This document shows, piece after piece, positions 1 to 14,813 of a stretch of 64,000 nt of DNA. The stretch's first letter is position 1. Each line of letters opens with the position of its first letter. The notes under the pieces were generated by a model. It did not search any database. It saw only the letters and a list, made by a program, of their open reading frames with translations, and was not told the DNA's origin. The position numbers were made by a program, and so were the translations under genes. Origin of the DNA: Agrypnia vestita (taxonomy: Eukaryota; Arthropoda; Insecta; Trichoptera; Phryganeidae); contig JADDOH010002055.1 of the NCBI GenBank assembly GCA_016648135.1, forward strand, positions 62,001 to 126,000, written 5' to 3'.

Positions 1-819
1 AAGACTCCGAGGGCCTCAAAGATTTCTCGCTATTTCGAATTGCGTTTGAATGGCGCATTGTTCTCTCCGTTCGCCCTGTTAAAGAAAATTGCATCGTGCA
101 AAAAGCATTCGATAAGGATTTCTTTTCTTCAACTTTGTAGCTCCCCTCTCGAGAAACACGCCGGTCTGGCTGTCATGTCAGGCCGAACTGTTTTGACAGA
201 TACATCACTTACAATTTATCACCTTCGAGAGGAATGCTTAACGTCCGATTATTTACCGACCGCTGCGACCGTGTGGAAAATCACGAACAGCCCAATGAAA
301 CAAAGAACACCAAGGTTTATATATACTTTCTCATATTGACCTTTTTCACCGCTACCATTATTTATCATCAACAGGTGATTAAAATGTATGGTAGTTTGTT
401 ATGATTTTCCAAAATTGTAAATAATTCAGCATTCAGCAAAGATGTGTCCCAAAACTGACCTTAAGTACGATCTGAATATTCAAAAAATAATATTATCTGT
501 TTTGAAAGTATATTTATGTTTCAGTACATCAGTACTTTATTCAACCACGCGTTTACAAAACCTTTCTAGACATTTCTCTGAAAAAGACAAAATGTTTCTC
601 TTGAAATACAAAAGGCGTCCATTTTTCTTTTCCTTCGAGGGTTTCTTAAGGTTAGCAGAAAGGTTGAATTTACTTCAGTCACAGATGGGTTCAAGGTTTT
701 AGAGTTTTCTGTTTTATTAAATAAATATTGTATCATTTCACTCCCAAATTGCGAGGAGAAAACAAGAAATAAATTGCCTTTTCTGTTTAAATATTTGTAC
801 ATAAAATATTTATTAACAT
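1..819. other. No gene seen
   Basis: AT-rich sequence with short frames only; no recognised repeat. Confidence 0.5.
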
Positions 820-1450
820 TAGTATTTTTGTTGAGTTTGAGAAAACCAACAAATTTTGTATTAACCACATTGATTGTTATTAAACGTCTACCGGTTTCGA
901 TATTGTACTGTATCTTAGTCATGATGGACGCATAAATTAAATTTTTTCCATAAATTAATAAATTCCATAAATTAAATAGTTATTAAATTCAATTCAATTC
1001 AACAAATTAAATTCCATAAACTTTTGTACGTCAAGTGTTAGGTGGTGATGTGGCCTCATTTGTGAAGGGGGAGAGGGGATCGCAAACATTTAAAAAAATG
1101 AAAACGACATCGAAATTTTACATACAAATAATAAAGGCCTTATATGCTAGGTAATTTAGAGATGTTAGAAATCAAAAAGTCCCTCAACACCAAATGTAAT
1201 ATAATCACATAACAGCAAATTCAATTCAATGAATAATCCATTATTTAATATACTCCCCATTTCAATCTTTCACTGTCAAACTTCATCCCTTTGCCCCACC
1301 TAACGCTTGATTCTTACAAAGTTAATTTATGGAAGTTATTGTGCGTCCGTTCTAATAAAGATACAGTACCCACAGTATCGAAACCGGTAGACGCTTAAAA
1401 ACAATCAGTGTGGTTTATGCAACGTTTATTAGTTTTCTCAAATTAATAAT
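820..1450. mobile_element. Inverted pair of Penelope-type ends
   Basis: The minus strand of 820-925 and the plus strand of 1345-1450 share GATACAGTAC, TATCGAAACCGGTAGACG and an AATCA-TGTGGTT flank, so they form an inverted repeat around about 420 bp. The similarity extends inward (tgttaggtggt near 1040 versus ccacctaacgc near 1297). The plus-strand arm keeps stem II GATAC with GTATC and stem I GCGTC with GACGC. Its core reads CTAATAA rather than CUGANGA. Most of the middle is AT-rich. Confidence 0.55.
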
Positions 1451-4216
1451 TATGTCCAACCACAAAGTTAACACTATAAACCTAAAAAATACATTATTTT
1501 TCAACTATCATCGCTAATAAATCAAGTATTTTAACAATCTTGTTTATATTAGTTTATGGTATAGAAAAGGGACGACGTACCTACTTACAGTGGTACTGGA
1601 TGGAACCGGCGTGCTTCAAGAGCTGGACTCATCTTCTTCATATAATTAACAAGAAAACACCATGTGAACCATTCATTTATTCAATTATTAACATGTTTCG
1701 GGGCCAATGATACTCCACCTGGATACAACGTATTCTAAAAATCAAAATATAAATATGAATGTTTGCAATTGCAATCGCAATATGTTTGCAAAAAGGACCT
1801 GGTTATTTATAATATTTAATTTGCTATTAACACTCGAGTTCTCCATTAGTTATTCATCTCCCTGGTCCTGAAACACGTTGTTAATTATTAATTTTAATTA
1901 ATTAAATAATTAGAATTAATAATTATGTCCAGCCACAAAGTTAAACGCTATAAATATCAAAAATATGTTGATAATCCACTAAATTAGTGTTTTATACAAA
2001 GTATTTTCTTGTTAATTATATAAATAATGTTTCCTTTATTGAAGAAGTCATCTTCGCCAGGCTGTCTTCGTTCCCCGCTGGAAATAAGTGTTCCTCCGCG
2101 CCGGCCTCGGGCTCTGCGCGGCTCCCTGCAGCGCGAGCCGCCTGCGCCTGTCCTCCCCAGTATCGCTGTCTTCCTACTCGGATATTTATGCAATTTGTGT
2201 TACAATTGCACTATTATCAATTCGTAATGACGCCATATACGCTATTAATAATAATCGAAAATAACAAGGGAATAAAGACTAGACACATGAATAAAGACAG
2301 GAAATAATTACTAGATTTTGAGGTAAAGGTGTCTAAATTATTGTTCTTTTTACATGCTTTTATTTAACTCCCTTTGTCTGATTGTTGTTTGTTTGTTGTG
2401 GTGGAATCTTGTATTTAATTTTTCACCAGCTTCCCGACTCGGAGATCTCTGAAACTTTCGACATTTATGTAAAGTGGATGAAAAATTAAATCTTTTCGAA
2501 ACGATTTGGTCATTATTAATTTATCAAACGGAATTGAAAGCTTTAGGACACCTTGCCGGCCCGAGTACAGTACAACGGCCGAGTGTGAAGGATGAAGACA
2601 TAATGATCGATGGTCCATATTTCGCGCTGCGGTCGAACATCCGAGAAATAAATCAGCTGGCCGCGGCCTCCGAGGCGGGAGGGGGGTGGGGGGGGGCATC
2701 CTTGGAGAGTTTGGCGGGAAGAAAACTAATTCAGGAATCCAGGCAGAACCGTCAGACTTTTTCCGTTGATTAATGTTTATGGCATTCTTGGCATTTCGCG
2801 AAACATTTTGTATTGTGTCTTTTGATGCGCTGTACAAGTTTGTTCTTTAAAATATTTAAGCTCCTGTTTTGATATAAATACAGAAAAATAAAGTACGAAA
2901 TAAACCACATTCTAAAACAATTATTTCAAAATGTGGTTATACTGTTCCCAAAGTAAAAATACGGTGAGAAATTGGACGCGTTTTACTTGCATTATTAAAT
3001 AAATTTAAGTCTCTCAGATTTGTAAAAAAATTATTAAATATTATGTATAAATTTCGCCGCTGTAAACGGCATTCTGTTTAATAACGATGTCACTTATTGG
3101 TACATTTCATACTTTGGAATTTTTATTTTTAAATGATAATTAAGGCGTTTTAAATAATAATTAAGGTTTTTTCAATTAAAAAAAATCTTTTAATTAGTGA
3201 GTAAAGCTTCAAAATACGGGAATAATTAGAATATATTGTTGAAAATCATCTCTTGTATGAAAAAAAAGCGTTTTAAAATCAACAAAAAACGTTAAAATTT
3301 CTTGCAAATTTAAAACATTCTAACTTTATTAATATTCAACAATTCTTAGTTATCTTAGTACGGATTCAAGATAATGAGGTAAACTTTAAACGTATAAAAA
3401 AAACATATAATGCGTACATCTAATATTCATTAAAAGATTGTCTCGTCTGGACATTAAAAACGATTTTTTTGGTCGCGGCCTGCCGATTAATGTTTATATT
3501 TTCTTAATTATTGCAAATAATGTTTAGTTTATTACTTTTATATTAGAACAAAGGTTCTTTCTGAGTTATTACCTTAAAAAAATTGCTGTCTAGAATATAT
3601 ATTCTGATATACATGAATAATAAAAACCCACTGTTTCCTAAAAAAAACGCCGGAATATGCACTTACAGTGAATGTCCTTAAGTAAGTATATCTTTATATG
3701 AGCTTTTCAGCAATAAATTCTTTGTCATTTGCATAATAAAATAGCCAACAAGCAGACCGAACAGTTACATTTTTTCAGACGAAGAATTAATCTGAGGATT
3801 TGATTTCGCTGTCGGATGATGGCACTGCGCTAAATAACTCATTATGATCACATAATAATGAATTAGGAGATGAAGAAAATAAATTTGGCGGAGTTACTTT
3901 GCAAGAAGGCAGAGTGCGGGGCAGCCGAGATGACCGTGGGGACTCGCCCGCACTCGTGTGTCGGGTCTGGTACGGGATGTGGAACAAGCGGGAAGAATAC
4001 CTCCTGTTTGCAGTTGGCCATAAATCCTCCATGAAATTGCGCCGTTTGTTTCTCGCCGCCTGAGAGAGGAACTTTTCGAATTTCGAAAAACTTTTTCACA
4101 TTTCGAATGGGAAACCGTGTTTTCACGCGAGTAGATACCGACACAGTATTTAATGTAAAATTTTCTTTATCCTGAATTTCAAGTTTTCAAGTCAGGTCGG
4201 AAATATCCATAAACAT
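1451..4216. other. No gene seen; GC patches
   Basis: AT-rich, with a decayed ACATGT Penelope-type tail near 1685-1735 (minus). GC-rich patches at about 2050-2180, 2550-2740 and 3890-4000 keep no family-like reading frame. Confidence 0.45.
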
Positions 4217-4683
4217 TGTCACGGGATCGTGGCTGTGGGAGGCACATACAACACAAACTCACTGGCCAAGAACTTAATCGGAGCACCCTTCTTAAATTCA
4301 CACTAATTGTTTCTAGAATATTTCACACAAGTTCGCGCTAACTCACGTCACTAGAATCTTCGGGACACTGTTTGTCTATCGCTAGGTCGTTCCACTTCGA
4401 TTTCGCAAATAAATTAGCACTCGCGCCGTACGTCTGTCGCTTGTTTCTCGTCTCTGGTTAACTCGCACAGTTCGCCTTTCTGTGGCGTGAGCCCGCTGTC
4501 TAAATAAATAACTCGCGCGCGTGCTCGAATCTCTTTTATACAAAAATGTTAGTTTCGCGGATGTTCGACTTGTTTCCATATTTCTAGTGATTATGAGAAT
4601 AATCCAGTTGATTCTAGATTCATGTGGACCGTTCGGGGAACTGGGATAATGGGCAGTTACCATTGTTTTAGAGTCTGGTGACA
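4217..4683 (-). mobile_element. Solo LTR of an LTR retrotransposon
   Basis: It begins TGTCAC and ends GTGACA, standard LTR termini. It shares ends and internal words with a second copy at 36177 (GGGATCGTGGC versus AGGATTGTGGC; GGAGCAC; CTAATCAC-type stretches). The flanking tetranucleotides acat and atat are a near-match 4-bp target duplication, pointing to the Ty3/Gypsy type. A TATAAAAG box at 4533-4540 on the minus strand suggests that orientation. No internal coding region is attached. Confidence 0.75.
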
Positions 4684-5480
4684 ATATATTTAACATTTAT
4701 ACAACATTAATAGTGTTTTTTAAAATACAGCTAACTTTTGTTTTCACCGTCAACGATAAGCAAATTACACAGTAAGAATATAATCGTACACTTTTTCTAA
4801 TAGCGAAAACTTTGGAACTCAATTGAATGGTAGATTGACGGGTATTTACATTCTTTTGTATATAAAAGGTAATATACAAAATAAAAAAACAACTATTTTG
4901 ATTAACTTTTTTGTGGGATACATAAGTATCAATTAATGTGCTCTGGGAAAGGAAAATACATTTGACTGCAAATGACGTCACTAGTATAGGTACGTTTAAA
5001 TACGTATGAAATTATTGGTATACGTATTTAAACATATTGGGCAGAGTTTCTCCACTTACTGGATAATTACTGAAGCATCCAAAATATTAAAGATTATATT
5101 AAAATTTATTTAATTATTAATTAAAATTATTAATTATTAAAAAGTCCTCGATAACTTTAAATAAATCCTCAGTGGTGATTTAATACTAGCGATAATCGCA
5201 TAGTAGATGGATAACAGCTAACGAATAACGATAAATAAGTGATTCCTAATTATTAAGTGGATTTTCAATTAATCAAATTCCCTTGTTATATCATGGTTAA
5301 ATAATTTCGACCAAATTTTGAATTATCGGTCTTCTAGGAGTGTAAGTACGAATACCCGGCAAGTATTTTTTCAACCTTTATATTCACTGTGTACTGTTTG
5401 AACCAAGATACAAGTATTATTTAAAACTAGCAGTAACCTGGCAAAAATGACGGTACTTTTACATGTCGGTTCCTAAGGGA

Positions 5481-5668
5481 ACACCGGTCCACATCGCGCG
5501 GATGATCCGCCGCGTCTTTTCCATCGCGTCCATTCATCAAAGCAATTAGATCGACTGATCATCCGCGTAGTGTGTTTGATAAGTGCATATTGTATGGAAA
5601 GAAACATAGCGGCATTCCGCGACGAAAAAGACGTGGCAGAAGAAGCGCTTGGTGTGGCACCGGCCTAA
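5481..5668. mobile_element. Related short MITE, decayed left end
   Basis: The right end GGTGTGGCACCGGCCTAA closely matches the TIR of the MITE at 21423-21783. The left end (ACCGGTCCACATCGCG) is a diverged version. The interior pairs GATGATCCGCCGCG with a diverged inverted partner near 5555-5570. Confidence 0.55.
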
Positions 5669-5837
5669 GGAATAAGTATTTATTTATTTTTAAAAAAAAG
5701 AAGAAAAAAGTTTTTATACTATAAAGAAATTACGGACGTTACACGAATTTACAACGGACGGATGGACTGATAAGGAAATTATTATAATTATGGGATAATA
5801 TTCCTTTCAGACGGAAAAATTAGTGCTTATATGAACT

Positions 5838-6003
5838 CAAGACCAATAGGGCGAAGGAGCTTAGGAAGGGCAAAATTAAGATGGAGTGACAACGTCCTCA
5901 ATGATATCTCTGCCTTAGAGCTTCGGAACTGGAGAGAGCTGGCACTAGACCGAGATGAGTGGAGGAAAATTATTGAGGAGGCCAAGACCCACCGAGGGTT
6001 GTA
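5838..6003 (+). mobile_element. Non-LTR retrotransposon (LINE) C-terminal tail
   Basis: One frame reads RPIGRRSLGRAKLRWSDNVL, NWRELALDRDEWRKIIEEAK and THRGL to a stop at 6001-6003, followed by atgatgat. This is the conserved end of RTE/jockey-clade LINE ORF2 proteins (GR-K-RW-D, WRELA-DR-EWR---EEAKTH-GL). The rest of the element is absent, consistent with 5' truncation. Confidence 0.8.
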
Positions 6004-6009
6004 GTGCCA

Positions 6010-9000
6010 AGAGTGATGATGATAAATATTGATATATTGTAATATTCCTGATTATGAGAAGGTATACAGTAATCCAAAATAATTCATTTTATGGCGTGTG
6101 TTTGTACGCAGAGTCGAATGAACATCATACCTTTACCAATCTTACAAGTCTTTTAGACTAGAGATCAAAATTTCATCCATGCAATCGCACTACCCCTTAT
6201 CCCATTTCCACATGGCATTGTTTACGAAATCTTGTGTACGAATATGTTTATATTAGTTTGCTTAATAATGCACGGCTCTAGTGCAAGGTTCCTGCGCACA
6301 GATACAGATCTCATTAACTGTTTAATATTCTCTTTATTTAGATACCGAGGAGTTATCAACACATATTTTCAATTAATTAAAGTTCAGAGGGCTGAATTTA
6401 ATTAAGCTTTCATGAATAAGGAAATACAGAAGACACGAAGACAGGCGGCTGCTAGCTTGTAAAGGAATATTCGTGCATACAAATCTTCGAGCGAGATCTA
6501 CAAGGAACGTGTTTTAGAGATGAGTGTTTCTTCCTCGAATTGATCTCGTGTAAAGTAAATTAAAACAACATAAAATTATTTCGACAGTATTGTTTCTAAC
6601 TTCTAACAAATGCTACACATTATTCTCCTACTATTTACACACAATAATTAAGGTGGAATAAGGCCAGTAATGGCACTTAAACACACTAATTGTTGAGGGA
6701 GTGCGATGATTATGCGAACATTTGAAAAGACGCAGATTGAGAATGAATGAAATACGGATGATTACAAATAAGACCTTGGTGTGGAAGGTGTGATATTTAT
6801 TTGTATCAGAATTAATTACAATTATTTAATCTATGTCCAAGAAATGAGACACATACAAGATAATGAAACACAGAGATTTAGATGAGATGGATCTCGGTAT
6901 CGAGCGCACGTATTGAGATTTTCAACAGGAGATAAGCTCAGAGCTCAAATTGAAATTGGTAAAAAGAGACAAAAATAAAAATGACCCGATGTTTGGGTCT
7001 ATTTATTCTGCACAAGCGTAAAATTACATTTATTCCGTTTTAAATGCTACTGGGATTCAAATTTACTCAGCATGGACTGACTTTTAACTGTGACGCGTAA
7101 TAAGCGGGAAATGAGGCGCGATACGCAAATCTCCAAGGGAATACGAAAGTCGAGTCATTACAATTATCAATCTTTAGTGTTGTCCTGACCTAAGTCAAAT
7201 GCACCCCATTGTTTTATTCAAAGTGATCAGTTACAGTAGCTGTTGCCAGATATGTTTATTTTGTTTTTCTATTTACAATTTGCCATGTTCTTACAATTGG
7301 CATTTTTTTAGTCATAGTGTATTCGAGCCACAGAATATGATTCGAGTACATATTTTTTATTATGATAAAAAATAGCAATTAAATTTTGGTTAGTGATCGA
7401 CTGAGTTAAATTTTTTTATTTACTTTTCGATACGAATTTTAAGGTGGCCAAGTAGTCGTTTTAATTCGTATAAAATAATTACACGAAAAATACGAAAAAT
7501 GTACACATACATTTACATACGAATAGTTGGCAAGTCCCTTCAGATACCTCCTGGTATCGAATTTAATTATTACCGAGCACACAGGAAGTAGGTTGAATCT
7601 GCAATCACACGCAGTATTTTTTCTCAAGTATGAACTCGAGCCACGCAGTGTCAGACAATTGCAAATTTATTTTGTTCGAAATATTCCTACGCACGTGTAG
7701 GTATATAAGTATAGCTCAGTCGGCGGGGCGTGCAGTCATAACATTGAACCATGAGTTGTAGCTGTAGACACATATTTTGGAGAAAAAAAACTGAATTTCA
7801 TTATTACCTGACAGAATATTACGACGTATTATAATTTGAACAATATGGTAAGAATTGTGAAAGAAATATTACGATTTAAGTACAAATTTCGCTTTTTTTC
7901 AAAATTTATGTTGACCTATAATTATTCGTGCTTCAATGTTCCGAGTGCACGCGCCTGATATGGCTTACATTATTAATGTGTGAAACGGAGAAAATTATTT
8001 CAAGTTAGTTAGCTGTTTAAAGAAAGTATTATATTACGTGCAGTCGCGGCGCATCTTTCTATTCTGTACCTACTTGTTGACACGAGCCTCGGAGCTTCGG
8101 TAGGTACTCCCGGCAGATGAAAGTGCACTCTGCGGCCAGAGGGCGGGCGGCTGGCTGGGAAGCTGCATTATTCACTCGCCACTCTCGTTAACTCCCGCCT
8201 CGAAGCTGGCTGTCATCTATTATTTCAGGACCATCTGCTGCCGCCAACAATAGTCAAACCAAAACAGTACCACCATGATAAAAAATTTAATGCATTGAGA
8301 ATTTTTAAATTTGCCTTTTTATTCAGTAGCACCTCCAAAAATTGAATATTATATTATTCTGCTGTATAAATAATAAAATACGTCTGGCCCACAGCTATTG
8401 CAATTGAGATGCTTTAATGGACTGAGCGCCTTCTGTCCTGATACACAACCCTAATCTCATCCACATTCATTCATCGTTGAGGTTTCTAGTAGGACCATCT
8501 TCCAATGTATTGTTTACAATTTTTTTATTATATATAAAAATCTAATAAAAATAAAAATAAAATGTATTCATATTTTACTTAATTATTAAATTTACGATAT
8601 ATCAATATATGACAATTCACGGAATCGCAATGGTGGAAACGAAATGAAACACTATATATAACAATAAAAGTTTTAGTGATTACAAAGACATTTGATTATT
8701 TTTTGAAACCTTCCCGTATATTTGCGCGTGTTCCTTCGACATCCAGTTGTTTCTAATTGTTCCCAAACTATTTTTGACCCACGTGCAGCAGTTCAATTAC
8801 TCGATTATGTGTGGTTCTTCTTCTTCCTGATTTAGGATTATTCGTGACAATATTAAATACAATGAATGTATACAATGTATACCCTGAAACAGGTGTTCAC
8901 CTAGTATTCCTAGTAAGGCGGACAAGGGATACAAAAATATATAATTATTTTTGTAATTGATTGTAAATTCAAATTATGTGATCCTATATTTATGTAAATT

Positions 9001-12000
9001 AATAAATACACATTGGAAATTCAAAAACGAAACATTCAAAATGTAACAAATATAAATACGAAATCGAAATTCTAGATCGTCATCCTCTCAGCGCGCGCAA
9101 CACGAAATGAATACATAATTTATGCAATGTTGCTTATGCCAAAAATCCGGGGTTTTGCGGTACTTGAATTCCGGTATTACAAGTGCACGAAACAGGCCGG
9201 TATTTTGATAATCCGGATTTCCTGTATTCTTGCCCTACCATAGGTACCTACATACTTATACAATTTCGTTAGTTCCCCGACCACTCATCCGTTCGTGTCG
9301 TATAGCAATATAAAATATAGAGTATAGCCAGATCTATTCTTATTGGTTTTCGGCATCACAAAAATCACGTGTTAGTATTATGCATATTAATATTATTTTA
9401 TGTGTTTATTTCACATGTAGTAATTTTTTCATCCAAAGTGTGCATACTAAACTATTTTAGTATTGTATTTTCGTTGATATTTTAAATAAATTCAGGTCAT
9501 AAAATGCATTAATTTCCCCTCTGTATTATTACGTAACGTGCCTTATTGTGATTCATGTATTGAAGTTTCTTCAATCCAAAATTCTGCAAGACATTTAACA
9601 TTTTTCTTATATTTGAAAAGAATACGTCTGTTAGTGCCACATATGGTCACAATACCATTGGATTCCGAGCTTTCTTTGCTGACAGGCGCGAGGAAAATTC
9701 GATATTAGTTTATCGAGCAAATAAGTATATTTTTAAAGGTTTTTCCTCTTAAAATTCGATGAATTTATTTGTGATGTGCTTTTAAAAATGGCACATTTTG
9801 AGGATTTTTTAATGAAAAATTACTCAAGAAGATCTTACAGGAGAATTTCTGAGCAATCCATTTCACGCCCACGCAACAACGGAGCGCAATTTTGCTTTTT
9901 TTAGTGACATCTAAATTACAATATTTTTTATTAAAGAAATGTACCTATATAATATACTTCAAACACATTCAAAGCATAGACAAAATATTGAATATGATGA
10001 ACTCATCCTGTTGCTCGTTACATTAATGTTCACTTGTTTAAAGTTAACTCAATTTATTAACATCATTTATCAATTTACAACTAATTAACAAACAATTTAT
10101 TAATAAACTAAGTTTTAAATGAATTTATTAGTATGTTTCGTTACAGAAGCATATCGCTCATAATATCAAAACTATATATTTTAATACTCTCTAGAAATGT
10201 AATGAACTGAGTTATATACTGACTTACGTCATTTGTGATCATTCACAAATTGTTAGGTCATGCCTAAAGAGATTTGGATATGTGACATTCAATTAATTTT
10301 GATTAAAACAATATAAAATTTAGAGGTCATAGGATTTTATAAACGCAAACATTTATAACTCAATTGCTTAAGAGAGTCATATAAGTCATGTGACGGCATA
10401 ACCGATAGAGGTATCTCGTTTCCATATCATTCTCTCATCCAACTTTTCATTCTTTCTCAAGTCCTCCTCGTGAACAATGGAACCCTCGGGTGAAGTCCCG
10501 GTGATCGATCTCTAATACTGTTCGATCCTCACAGGGAACTTTATACGGAGAAACTTGAGGATGATATAGAGGACTATTTTCATATTCAGCTGACGACCGT
10601 AGCGGGAGATATTTATTGTATTGAATATCGCGATCGTTTTACGACCAGTTCATTTGAACCTATGCTATTATAAATATTAAAGTTCTGCAAGAGCTCAGTT
10701 TTAGCTAATGGAAATGAAAAAATGCTGCCTATATTTTTTTAACGAGTTGACAAATTAAAAAATGCTTTTTAATGATTGATCTGTTAAAAAGCTTTCATCT
10801 TTGGATGTTTACATCGAAATCTAAGTCAGTTTCTATATTTTTCAAATTTTTAGAAATCATTTCGAATATAGTAAGTTACTGTAAATTGTATATCTCTTTT
10901 TTTTGTATAATGATCGCAATACCTACTGTAAGATATTTGAAATCATTAGAAAGGTGGAATATCAAATATTCCCCAACTAAATTAGGTTCATTGAAATCAC
11001 CCCCTTAGATAAATATCATACAAGCAAAAAAAAAAAACAAGATGTCGGCTACTTCGTTAACTCTATGATATACAAAATTGTTCGCAAATATTCTCTATAA
11101 CATTCGAATAAATGATTAGATTTTATAAGGTCTGTAAGTTGTCGCTGCAAGCTGTTGTGTTTCAGCTCTCGGTCTAGCAATTGAAAAGGATCTTATCGGT
11201 GTAATTAAAAAAATTCTAATGCAATGTGAACCGTAATTGTTATACTGTTAATAAATATACAAAATAAAACTAATATTTCAGAATAAAAGTGTCAAACTGT
11301 ATGGAATGAAAGCCTCACGCTGGCGCTCATTGGTGACAACACGTAAACACATTTTGGTATTCTGATTTTCTAATTACATTTCGTTTGTAACTCTCTTCCA
11401 GATTACAACCCTCTTCTCTTTGGCTTTCTCTGAGTCTCTTTTCTTTTCGCTAATTTGTAAGACTTTTAGGGGGTTAGTTCCGCCGAAAGTGCTCACCCTG
11501 TAACACAGAAGGAAAATTACGCATTTAAGGCGTACAACTGCTTCAGAGGATTTATAGCTCTCGGTTTTTTCCATTCTCGCCAGCCAGATTCCTTCCCCGG
11601 GCCGGCGACCCTTGGCGGGGGTGGGAGGTGGGGCCAGATTGCCGACTAGTTAAAACGCATTGTGCAAGAATTATGTACCACAACTATTAACTTCGGTGAT
11701 GAAATCTAAATAATTTATTGATTTATAATACCTAAGCTGGCCTTGGTAATATTACTTATTTATTTAGCTACGCCCGTGTAGGATTTTAATAATACTTTAT
11801 TTATTAAATATATAGGTAGGTACATAAACATGGTCTACTTGGAAATTATGTTTCTCGTTGCAGAACCTCCACTTTGCAATAGACGAAAGGAAAGAGTGAG
11901 GTAATAGATAACTGTTGATTGTTCTTTCTTTAGCGAATACTATTATTATATAATGAGTGGCATATTTTTGCCCTTTCTCATATTTTCTGATCAATAGGTA

Positions 12001-13290
12001 TATATTGTTTTATTAAAACTGGGCACTTTTCCAAACAATTAAATATTAGAAATATGTACCTAACATTAGAAAAATCATTATATATTTTTATGAAAATTGC
12101 TGACTCGCACGTGACCACCATATTCTAAGTACCTAATAAAATGGAAATGTTTGGTGTTAAGTAAAACTACCATTAATTTTTTCACCCCATTCGATCCGTC
12201 ACCCTCGACTACCCTTTTTTATTTTTTACTTACTTACTTAAAATACCATTTCATAAAATAGCTTTCATTTTGTGTTTGTTAAATTGACATAAGTGTTACT
12301 AGTTTTATTTTTGTTGCTGTTTTTCCATAATAATTTAGGATCGGTTCCAGCCGGCGTGCCTCCATGTTACAGAACTTGAAAGCTGGTCTGAAATTTTTCT
12401 AATAGATATATTATTATGCATGAGCTCATTCCAAGATGTCTTTTTACTCTAGCCTAGATTAAATATCGTCCATCCTGCCTTTCAATATTGTTCGTAATAT
12501 TGTACTTTTAAATAAATCTTGTCCGAATGATATAAAAAATCTTTGATCATGTTTGCGTAATACAGTAAATAATTTTTATATTTCTTTATTTCCAGGTAAG
12601 GGCCGCGTTTGATTGATTTAATTATTCAAACAACTTCAAAATCAACAATGGATCCTTTGTAAGTACGGTAAACTTGTATTTTTATTTGCATAATTTTACT
12701 CTTTTTCAATCAACATGATTTCAAATTTTGATCAGAATTATCGTACATAATTTGGAATAAATTTTACTACATTTTTTACAGCGTGAGTTTATGCTTCAGT
12801 ACCTAGTGAAATTTTTAAAAATATATTTTTGAATAATTAAATATATCAGTACAAGAAGTATGCATGAATGCGTGCACATCTCATTAAATTTTCAGAAAAA
12901 TATACAAATAATTACATTACAATAATGGTTAAGGATTACTAACGATTAATGATATGTGTATAGAAAGAAGTTTCTAAATTTCATCTACATTTTGCTACGT
13001 GAGGCATCCATTCTTTCTCATTGGAAATGACCAACATTTGATTAATATGTTTTTCATAACTTTTCAGTAGAACCTGCTAGATATTTTTTGGAGAAATCAT
13101 CTTTTATTTGTTAAGTTACGATTTTTCAAAACACAATTCCTTAATAACTAGAACAAATTTAGATGGATTACTAAGGAAGATGCGTAGAATAATGAAAAGA
13201 AGATTTAACAAAGTATCTTAACAATTACGATATTTAGTATTTTGATTGTTATTTTTTTATATATAAGTTGTTGATAGATAATAAATTAAT
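6010..13290. other. 7.3 kb without recognised genes
   Basis: Mostly AT-rich unique-looking sequence with a GC-richer patch at about 8040-8230. There are no splice-bounded coding blocks, and I found no signal-peptide exon fitting the TMEM132 gene. Confidence 0.45.
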
Positions 13291-13295
13291 CTATA

Positions 13296-13798
13296 CAGGG
13301 TTATTAAGAAAACATTAATAACCTCGCAGGACTATATTCCTGGCTTGATTATGAGTCGAAAATGTCCAAGCGACCATGATCTTATCAATAGGTATGGAAT
13401 TATGCGACACCTAAGTTCGTATTTTATTTTCAATATTTCTGACTTTTTTTGTAAAACGTTGGACTGTCATTACAGTAATTTATATTGAATTTGAAAAATC
13501 ATTCCCTTTAATACAAGTAAAATAAAATAATAAAAGCCTTCCTATTCCAATTGGAAAATAAAAACATTCCCATTGGAATTTTTGCATTTTTTTTACCATT
13601 TTATTTAACTTGTATTGAAACGAATGAATTTTTCGTAATCGATTTAAGTTACTGCGATGATAGTTCAGCGTTTTGTAAAAAATGAGTTAGAAATATTGAA
13701 AAAAAATGGAAACTTTGATATTGCTCGAATATTTTCGACTCACAATCCAGGCAGAAATATAGTCCTGCGAGGTCATTAGTGTTTTCCAAATAACCCTG
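13296..13798. mobile_element. Fold-back MITE, TA-flanked
   Basis: Starts CAGGGTTATT at 13296 and ends with its reverse complement at 13798. TA lies on each side (13294-13295 and 13799-13800), consistent with a Tc1/mariner-type MITE. The two halves are diverged inverted copies almost to the centre: ACCTCGCAGGACTATATT, GAGTCGAAAAT, TTCAATATTTCT and TTTTGTAAAACG all recur inverted. The middle is near 13545 at a TTCCAATTGGAA motif. It has no coding capacity. Confidence 0.85.
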
Positions 13799-14813
13799 TA
13801 CATAGACGTCACCACCCGGAATGTACGAGTGTGAGCTGTCAAGCAAACATGTTACGAAATGTCCAATCAATATTCCCCCGTGAGTGAGCGCCCAGTCAGC
13901 GGGCACACACTGCACAGCGCAGTGGGTGGTTCCCTCCCGAGACGGAACTCATCTCTCAGTGCAGTCTCTTTCCTGTATTGCTAGTTCCCTCGAGTGTAAT
14001 GGGCGCCGTTATTTTTTATTGCAGAATACTTTTGACGAAGTTGCGCAACGTCTGCCGACGTACGTTTAAGTTGGAAACATTCGCCGAAATATGAAACATG
14101 AAATATGTACATGTATTTAAATGTTACATATTTCATAGAGTATTCAGCTGGGGATAGCTCACCTTCCTCGCCCCTACTTTAAGCCGCGAAAATTATGAAA
14201 GTACCAATTATTCAACTAATTAAGAAAGTTTTTCAAGTAAACAATCAAGCAAGTGAGTACAATGATAACTTTGACATTTCATATTTCAAATATTTGCATT
14301 AAATAATTGTGTTTTTATCATATAATAATAAAATAAAAAAATTTGACAAAAATTAATTCACATAAAAGAATATATCATATATATTTTTTAAAAGCGACCT
14401 TATTCTGATACCATAGAGGTAGTAGTTCGCATCCAATCACTTCTGGATGCTTACATTCATACACAATTATAAACATTGACATTGTTTGAACATAAATGTC
14501 GAACACCGTACCGAAACTCAAAATTTAGTGATTGGTAGAAAATACAAAATGAAACCTAATTTGTTCACTAAGTTGCTTAAACATTTTGCCTTAAGGCATA
14601 AAAAATACAAAAGGCAGAACTAAAACAATTTTATTTACTAGTAACTACTATTTATTTATTTATTTTATTTTGGGGAAAAATTGAAAGCAAAACAACAATC
14701 TTAACAAATATGAAATAATGGTTTTTAAAATTATGCCAATTACAAATTTTCCACTGAATATAGTAATTTACTTTAACATACTTTAACAGCGAGTGGAGAG
14801 GGTGGCGGGGAAT

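Noticed and set aside
8040..8230. Upstream first exon of TMEM132
   Set aside because: GC-richer, but no ATG with a signal peptide leading to a phase-compatible donor could be read.
11374..11574. 66-codon minus-strand frame
   Set aside because: Low-complexity basic sequence without family resemblance.
13884..14069. 61-codon frame in a GC-rich patch as a small gene
   Set aside because: No recognised domain or splice signals; probably chance.
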